Assembly (NCBI GenBank): GCA_017453865.1
Contig: JAFTEC010000132.1
Coordinates: 1-36,084 of the forward strand
Origin: Lachnospiraceae bacterium
GTDB lineage: Bacteria; Bacillota; Clostridia; Lachnospirales; Lachnospiraceae
Direction: 5' to 3'
DNA length: 36,084 nucleotides
This document shows, in pieces, positions 30,885-36,084 of the stretch. The position numbers and the translations under genes are program-made. Below the pieces are notes generated by a model, which was given only the letters and a program-made list of their open reading frames with translations, had not been told where the DNA came from and ran no database searches. The number at the start of each line of letters is the position of its first letter. Position 1 is the stretch's first letter.

Positions 30885-33800
30885 ATTAAAGAGGAGTTTG
30901 TATAAGGCAGCAAAGTATGTCCTGCTGACGATGCTAAGTCTGGCCGCGGTGCTGGACACTTCTGTCTGCAGTGTCTATGCTATTGCCTATCTCCCGAGAT
31001 ATCCGTCCTTCTGCAAGGAATACGGAATTAAGCTATCGGAAACCGAGAAAACAGTGAAGTCTGTTACAGCCATGGTTGTGAAGGACAGCGTCAACGGGGT
31101 ATTGTCAAAACCGGGTGAAATGATCTTCTGCTGGGACTCTGACAGATTCGACAGGGAAGCGGCGATAGGTACCACCCACGTTTTCACGACGAATGGGGAG
31201 CATTGTCTGAACATATTTACCGGAGACGAGGAAATGCGTTCACGTTACGGGACCTTACTTTTTACCCTGAATAATATCGACAACAGCATACCGCAGATGG
31301 GAAAAATAACCGCAAAGAAAAACGGGTCAAAATGGGATGTTGTACTGGAAAGCTGTACCGATGACAAAACAGAAGAAAAGAACTTACGATATATGTGCCT
31401 GACAACGAAAGAAGCAAAGGCATACCGTCTGGGTAATGGCTGGAATGAAGACAGGCTTTTGTCGGAGGGGAGCTGGGGAACGAAAAAGAGCTTTTCCGTG
31501 AACGAAGGAAGCTATTGCATTTTTGCAAAGGACGGGGTCGGAAACATAGCCGAAAAGGATTTTGACGCAGGCCATATCGATACTGACGCACCGGTCATAA
31601 AGACCGGTCCGTCCTTGAAGAACGAGGGAGCGGTAAACGGAAATGCGAAAAGCGTTCTGATCAGCGTAACCGGAGAGGATAAGGGGGATGGCCTGTCGGA
31701 ATATCCCTATTCCTTCAACAACGGAAAGACCTGGCAGAAGGAGAACAGCTTCAGAACTGATAAAAACGGAACCTTTACGATACTGATAAGGGATAAAAAC
31801 GGAAATGTAAGCAAGGCGCAGAGTGTAAAGGTCAGCAATATCGACAGCAGCGCGCCCAGAATGGGAAAGCTGAATGCCAAGATAAACGGGGCAGAGTGGA
31901 ATATAGAGATAGAGAGCTGCAGTGACGACAAAACCGGAGAGCAGAGCATCAAGTATCTCTGTATCACAAAGGAGGCAGCCGAGGGCTTCAGAACGGGAGG
32001 CTCCTGGAATACGGATGCTCTATTAAAGGAGAAAAACTGGAGCACGAAAAAGGACTTCATTGTCACCGAGGGAAGCTATTGTATTTTCGCAAGGGATGAG
32101 GTAGGAAATATTGCCGAAAAGGATTTTGACGGAGCTCATATAGACGCGGAGCCGCCTTACTTTAACAGTGATCCCGAATTCATAAAGGAAAGAGAAGTAA
32201 ACGGCTATTCCAGGCGCTGCGAACTCTCGGTGGAGGGCGGAGACAGCGACGGTCTTGCGGAATATCCCTATTCCTTTAATAACGGCAGGACCTGGCAGAA
32301 GGAGAATACCTGCATCATAGAGGAGAACGGAGAAGTAAATATTATCATAAAGGACGGTATGGGAAATCTGAGCGAGACCAGAACTCTCGGGATAGACTTT
32401 ATCGACAGTACCCCTCCGAGGATAGGCAGGATAAATGCGGAGATAGTCGAAGGACAATGGGATATTGAGATCGAGAGCTGCGAGGATGATATAACATCTG
32501 AGGATGGAATGAGATTTGCCTGCCTGAAAAGGGAGGAAGCTGAGCCCTGCCGGCTGGGAGGAGGCTGGGATGAGGAAAGGCTTCTTAGCGGAGCGATCTG
32601 GGGCAGCGAGAGATCCTTTACACTTGGAGAGGGGAGCTATTGTATTTTTGCGGCCGATGAGGTGGGCAATATTTCCGAGAAGGATTTTGACGGAGGACAT
32701 ATCGATACCGAGCCGCCCTTCTTCAAAAGCGAGCCCGCCGTCATAAATGAAAGGGAGGCAAACGGCTATGTAAAGGCTGTATCCATCGCAGTTGATGCCG
32801 GTGATGAGGACGGCCTCGCAGAATATCCCTATTCCTTTAATAACGGAAGAACATGGCAGAAGGAAAATGAGTTCAGGCTTAAAGAAAACGCCGGGATCAC
32901 CATACTCTTAAGGGATATGATGGGAAATATCAGTGAGGCGAAGACTCTGGAAATAAACAATATTGACAGCACCGCTCCGAGAATGGGTATGATAAATGCC
33001 GGTATAAACGGCGGTCAATGGGATATAGACATAGACAGCTGTTTTGACGATACCACACCGGAGGACAGGATAAGATATGCCTGCATAGAAAAGGAGGAAG
33101 CGGAAGGATACCTGTCAGGGGGATCCTGGGATGAGGACAGACTCCTGACCGAGGCCGCCTGGAAAACAGACCGGAGCTTCAGGATAAATGAAGGCAGCTA
33201 TTGCCTGTTCGCAAAGGATGAGGTCGGAAACGTGTCGGAAAAGGATTTTGACGCGGGACACATTGACACCGAGCCTCCTTATTTTGCAGATGAGCCCGCT
33301 CTATCAAATGAAGGCGAAACCGGAGGATATGCGAGAGCGGTGGTTGTGAGCGTCGAGGGCAGAGATGATGATGCCCTGTCAGATTATCCGTATTCCTTTA
33401 ATAACGGCAGAACCTGGCAGCAGGGAGGGGAAATGCGCTTCGTGGAAAACGGGGAGGTGAATATCCTTGTCAGGGATAAGATGGGGAATGTAAGTGAAAC
33501 CAGGACAGTAAATATCGGGAATATAGACAACGACCCTCCGGGACTTTCAATATCGGGTCAGGACAAGGCTTCAAGTGACGGAAGCGCTGTAATAAAGGTC
33601 TCGGCGGCAGATAATATGTCGGGTGTAAGTGAGATATCGTACCAGAATGATGAGATAGGTGTTCCGGTTATTCTTTCGGGAGGGAGCGGCTTCGTTAACG
33701 GGAGTATCAATACCTCGGTAACTCTGAAAAACAACGGAAGCTATACCTTTACGGCAAGGGATCTCATGGGGAACACCACTTACGAAAAGATAAATCTGGT

Positions 33801-34527
33801 AAAGACGGTAAAGACCGAGTACAAGGATAAACAGTCGACGAAGAAGAGTGATGATGACAAAAATAAGGAAAAGGACCGTGAGAAAAACAAGGATAATAAG
33901 GATAACGGCAAAAACAGGGAAACAAAGGTAATAGACTTCGGAGACGGTAACAGAGAGCAGAAGGAAAACACAATAAAGGATGGAGGGGGAGACAAAAAGA
34001 TCATTCTGAGGGATGATGGCAACGATACCGGTGAAGACAGCGGGAAAAACGGCACATACAAAAAAGACGACCGTGAAATAAGCGGAAACGGCGGGGTCTA
34101 CCGCAGATCGGAAAGCGGGGGCTCCGGTGGAATAAGGATCACCGCAGGGGAAGCAGATGAGGACGGAGATGAAGACAGTACGGAGGGAGGAACCGATACC
34201 GAAAGTACCGAGGTAAGAGAGGTTACCCTTGATGAGTATCTTTCCCGGTCACCCGGAGACACGGTGGTTGAGAAGGAGATACTTCCGGAGCTTCTTGATC
34301 AGGAGGAGAAGGGAAGCAGGGAAAAGAGTAACAGGTCAGGGAAGATCGCGATGATAATCCTCATACTTCTTCTCCTTACAGCACTTACGGTAGTACTTCT
34401 TATAAAGAAGGGTATGATCTCCTTGCCGGAGGGTGAGGAAGATGAGAAAGGAGAGGATGAAGAAACCGGAACCCTCGGCTTTTTCGACAGGCTCAAGGGT
34501 ATTTTTGCCAAAAATAATTTGACGTAA
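30865..34527 (+). CDS. Large exported repeat protein with Ig-like repeats and C-terminal membrane anchor
   Basis: This 1220-residue protein is of unknown function. A signal or anchor helix lies at about 16-38 (KYVLLTMLSLAAVLDTSV), then an 80-residue unique region, then four tandem 187/188-residue repeats and a partial fifth (about 138-970). Each repeat holds two beta-type modules with the marks ESC, SYCIFAKDEVGNI, HIDTEPP and YPYSFNNGRTWQ, similar to bacterial Ig-like surface domains. Residues about 980-1158 are Lys/Asp/Glu/Gly-rich low complexity. A helix at about 1160-1180 (MIILILLLLTALTVVLLI) and an acidic tail anchor it; no LPxTG is present. RBS GAGGAGGAAG lies before the ATG, which overlaps comEC. 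It is probably a surface adhesin or wall protein. Confidence 0.85.
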   Translation: MKRVLTELKRSLYKAAKYVLLTMLSLAAVLDTSVCSVYAIAYLPRYPSFCKEYGIKLSETEKTVKSVTAMVVKDSVNGVLSKPGEMIFCWDSDRFDREAAIGTTHVFTTNGEHCLNIFTGDEEMRSRYGTLLFTLNNIDNSIPQMGKITAKKNGSKWDVVLESCTDDKTEEKNLRYMCLTTKEAKAYRLGNGWNEDRLLSEGSWGTKKSFSVNEGSYCIFAKDGVGNIAEKDFDAGHIDTDAPVIKTGPSLKNEGAVNGNAKSVLISVTGEDKGDGLSEYPYSFNNGKTWQKENSFRTDKNGTFTILIRDKNGNVSKAQSVKVSNIDSSAPRMGKLNAKINGAEWNIEIESCSDDKTGEQSIKYLCITKEAAEGFRTGGSWNTDALLKEKNWSTKKDFIVTEGSYCIFARDEVGNIAEKDFDGAHIDAEPPYFNSDPEFIKEREVNGYSRRCELSVEGGDSDGLAEYPYSFNNGRTWQKENTCIIEENGEVNIIIKDGMGNLSETRTLGIDFIDSTPPRIGRINAEIVEGQWDIEIESCEDDITSEDGMRFACLKREEAEPCRLGGGWDEERLLSGAIWGSERSFTLGEGSYCIFAADEVGNISEKDFDGGHIDTEPPFFKSEPAVINEREANGYVKAVSIAVDAGDEDGLAEYPYSFNNGRTWQKENEFRLKENAGITILLRDMMGNISEAKTLEINNIDSTAPRMGMINAGINGGQWDIDIDSCFDDTTPEDRIRYACIEKEEAEGYLSGGSWDEDRLLTEAAWKTDRSFRINEGSYCLFAKDEVGNVSEKDFDAGHIDTEPPYFADEPALSNEGETGGYARAVVVSVEGRDDDALSDYPYSFNNGRTWQQGGEMRFVENGEVNILVRDKMGNVSETRTVNIGNIDNDPPGLSISGQDKASSDGSAVIKVSAADNMSGVSEISYQNDEIGVPVILSGGSGFVNGSINTSVTLKNNGSYTFTARDLMGNTTYEKINLVKTVKTEYKDKQSTKKSDDDKNKEKDREKNKDNKDNGKNRETKVIDFGDGNREQKENTIKDGGGDKKIILRDDGNDTGEDSGKNGTYKKDDREISGNGGVYRRSESGGSGGIRITAGEADEDGDEDSTEGGTDTESTEVREVTLDEYLSRSPGDTVVEKEILPELLDQEEKGSREKSNRSGKIAMIILILLLLTALTVVLLIKKGMISLPEGEEDEKGEDEETGTLGFFDRLKGIFAKNNLT
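31276..33522 (+). repeat. Four tandem in-frame repeats of 564, 561, 561 and 561 bp
   Basis: Units begin at 31276, 31840, 32401 and 32962, each with codons for I-D-(N/S)-(S/T)-x-P; a partial copy starts at 33523. Units diverge in sequence but keep length, so they are an old expansion under selection. Each unit conserves three Cys (ESC or DSC, then Y(M/L/A)C or FAC, then SYC). Confidence 0.9.
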
Positions 34528-34554
34528 GATAAGCGCTGTGCAAAAATAACCTTT

Positions 34555-35565
34555 ATGGACAGCATAAAGGAAGATATTAAGAATGAAAGCTTCAGGAGGC
34601 TCTATCTTATATACGGCAGCGAGTCCTATCTCGCAAACCTGAATAAGAAGAAGCTTTCCGATGCGGTTGTGCCGCCGGACGACACAATGAACAGGACGGT
34701 TTTTTACGGAAAGGATATCAGGGTAAGGGATATCATCGGTCTTTCCGAAACCCTTCCGTTTATGTCGTCCAGGCGGCTTATTCTGATTGAGGACAGCGGT
34801 TTTTTCAAGAAAGCTCCCTCAGACGCCGATGAATTACTGGAATATATGGGGCATATCCCGGAGGAAACGGTCATCATTTTTTCAGAGACCGACGTGGATA
34901 AAAGAGGTAAGCTTTTCAAGGCTGTCGGAAAATACGGAACCGCAGTATTATGTGAGGAGCAAAAGGAGGATGCGCTGGCCGGATGGATCGGATCGTATTT
35001 AAGCGGCAGCGGGAAGAAGATAAGAAAAAGCACGGCTGCCCTGCTGCTGGAAAGAACCGGCAATGATATGTATACGTTGAAGAATGAGATGGATAAGCTC
35101 ATTTCCTTCAGCGGTGACAGGGATGAGATCACGGAAGACGATATAGATAAGGCCTGTGTCTTAAATTTACGCGCATCTGTTTTTGCAATGATAGACGACA
35201 TCACGGCGCTCAGACAGAAAAAGGCTCTTGAAAGATATTATGAGCTGGTGCTTCTACGGGAGGCTCCGATGAAGATACTCATACTTATCACCAGGCAGTT
35301 TAATCTACTGCTGCTCGCAAAGGAGCTGTCAGCTGAAAAAAAGAATTATAAGGAACTGGCGGGTATAATGAAGATACCGGAGTTTTCGGTAAGAAAGTAT
35401 GTGTCGGCAGCGGGACGGCTTTCAAAACAGAGGATCTTAAGCGCTGTCAGGGACTGTGTACAGACGGATAACGATATTAAAAAGGGACTTATAAATGACA
35501 GGATCGGTACCGAGCTTCTGATAATGAAGTATTCTGCCGCTGAGGCAGAGGAAAATCGGGCATAA
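34555..35565 (+). CDS. holA: DNA polymerase III delta subunit
   Basis: HolA is the clamp-loader subunit that opens the beta sliding clamp. The 336-residue protein shows LYLIYGSESYLANLNKKKL at the N-terminus, LPFMSSRRLILIED, a weak AAA+-like core, ERTGNDMYTLKNEMDKLISF, and C-terminal LLLAKELSAEKKNYKELAGIMKIPEFSVRKYV, all typical of the family. The first codon is ATG 34555 with no clear ribosome site, 27 nt after the repeat-protein gene. In many Firmicutes holA follows comEC directly, so the large gene before it may be an insertion. Confidence 0.95.
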   Translation: MDSIKEDIKNESFRRLYLIYGSESYLANLNKKKLSDAVVPPDDTMNRTVFYGKDIRVRDIIGLSETLPFMSSRRLILIEDSGFFKKAPSDADELLEYMGHIPEETVIIFSETDVDKRGKLFKAVGKYGTAVLCEEQKEDALAGWIGSYLSGSGKKIRKSTAALLLERTGNDMYTLKNEMDKLISFSGDRDEITEDDIDKACVLNLRASVFAMIDDITALRQKKALERYYELVLLREAPMKILILITRQFNLLLLAKELSAEKKNYKELAGIMKIPEFSVRKYVSAAGRLSKQRILSAVRDCVQTDNDIKKGLINDRIGTELLIMKYSAAEAEENRA

Positions 35566-35598
35566 TTATCCGGACCGGCATAGAAGGAGATGGACAGG

Positions 35599-36084
35599 AT
35601 GCGTGAATTACCGGCGGCGGGAATGATATACAGACATTTTAAGGGATCGTATTACAGGATCATATGTATTGCGCGGGATTCGGAAAACCTTGCGGAAATG
35701 GTGGTATATGAAAACAGGGATGACAGTGAAAAAAAGTTTGTGAGACCCCTTTCCGAGTTTATGAGTGAAGTAGATACGGAAAAATATCCCGGCTGTCGCC
35801 AGAAATACAGGTTTGAGGAAGAGAGTGCGGAATCCGCTGTCTCTCAGGCAGACGAAGGGGGCGGTGTATCGGAGGATCTGATGGCATTTCTGGATGCCGA
35901 GGGAAATGAAGCAAAGCTTGATGTTCTTCAGAGGATACGTTTGAGGCTTAATGATGATATAATAAATGCCATAGCCCTTTCACTTGACACAGAGGTGAGG
36001 GAGGGGAGTACAGAAGAAAGGTATGAGGAGATCAAGGAGTATCTTCTCACCACAATAAAATATGAAGGAGCGAGACTTAGAACA
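35599..36084 (+). CDS. DUF1653-type protein (open at window end)
   Basis: At least 162 codons are open to the last base, so the gene continues beyond the window. ATG 35599 stands 9 nt after AAGGAG; an in-frame ATG at 35590 abuts that site and is unlikely. The N-terminus MRELPAAGMIYRHFKGSYYRIICIARDSE, then VVYENRDD and FVRPLSEFMSEVD, matches DUF1653, a small beta-barrel-like cytoplasmic domain. The following region is acidic, then helical (LDVLQRIRLRLNDDIINAIALSLD). DUF1653 proteins have no established function. It follows holA by 33 nt and is probably co-transcribed. Confidence 0.85.
   Translation, partial: MRELPAAGMIYRHFKGSYYRIICIARDSENLAEMVVYENRDDSEKKFVRPLSEFMSEVDTEKYPGCRQKYRFEEESAESAVSQADEGGGVSEDLMAFLDAEGNEAKLDVLQRIRLRLNDDIINAIALSLDTEVREGSTEERYEEIKEYLLTTIKYEGARLRT

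Noticed and set aside
33764-34061. Minus-strand open frames opposite the low-complexity region of the repeat protein
   Set aside because: They are mirror products of Lys/Asp-rich codons with no start signals or family pattern.

Overview
The window looks like a chromosomal piece of a low-to-mid-GC Clostridia genome, most likely Lachnospiraceae. Supporting signs are clean AGGAGG-type ribosome sites, sigma-A promoters with 17-bp spacers, a REC-Hpt hybrid kinase of the kind common in that family, a WXG100/EssC cluster, a comEA/gerM/comEC/holA neighbourhood and a 160-residue protein that resembles a Lachnospiraceae-only family. I cannot name a genus. No tRNA, rRNA, CRISPR array or prophage was seen, and no gene-free stretch exceeds 300 bases.

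Layout. (1) 1-2368: the end of an IS21-like element abuts a hybrid sensor kinase that has lost its sensor half and also carries a one-base frameshift in its receiver domain; an intact REC-LuxR response regulator follows. (2) 2369-12563: a type VII secretion-like operon: lipoprotein, coiled-coil/single-TM protein, EssC ATPase, YukD/EsaB-like protein, five WXG100-type proteins and an Ala/Gly-rich protein. EssA, EssB and EsaA are not recognisable. A strong hairpin terminator sits 4 nt before the ribosome site of the first gene. (3) 12570-15349: a CapA-type lipoprotein and a small unknown protein on the minus strand, divergent from a DegV-family protein. (4) 15352-22039: an arginine biosynthesis block, argG plus a DUF1294 gene on the minus strand and argC-GNAT-argJ-argB-argD on the plus strand, around a divergent control region with five operator half-sites phased at exactly 21 bp. 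(5) 22048-30884: comEA, an OmpR-type regulator, xylose isomerase, a DegT-type aminotransferase, a sensor kinase, a GerM lipoprotein and a frameshift-split comEC. xylA and the aminotransferase separate the regulator from its likely kinase. (6) 30865-36084: a 1220-residue exported protein with four tandem 187/188-residue repeats, holA, and an open-ended DUF1653-type gene.

How they work together. Region 2 is a coherent secretion unit: EssC motor, YukD-like accessory, small helical WXG substrates, and two envelope proteins that may fill the place of missing core subunits. Region 4 covers glutamate to ornithine plus the citrulline-to-argininosuccinate step; argF and argH must lie elsewhere. Region 5 is a DNA-uptake and envelope neighbourhood into which a sugar-metabolism pair appears to have been placed.

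The strongest leads are the reduced T7SS-like operon with its promoter-proximal terminator, the 21-bp phased operator array, the predicted leaderless gene at 14410, and the cysteine-bearing repeat protein between comEC and holA.
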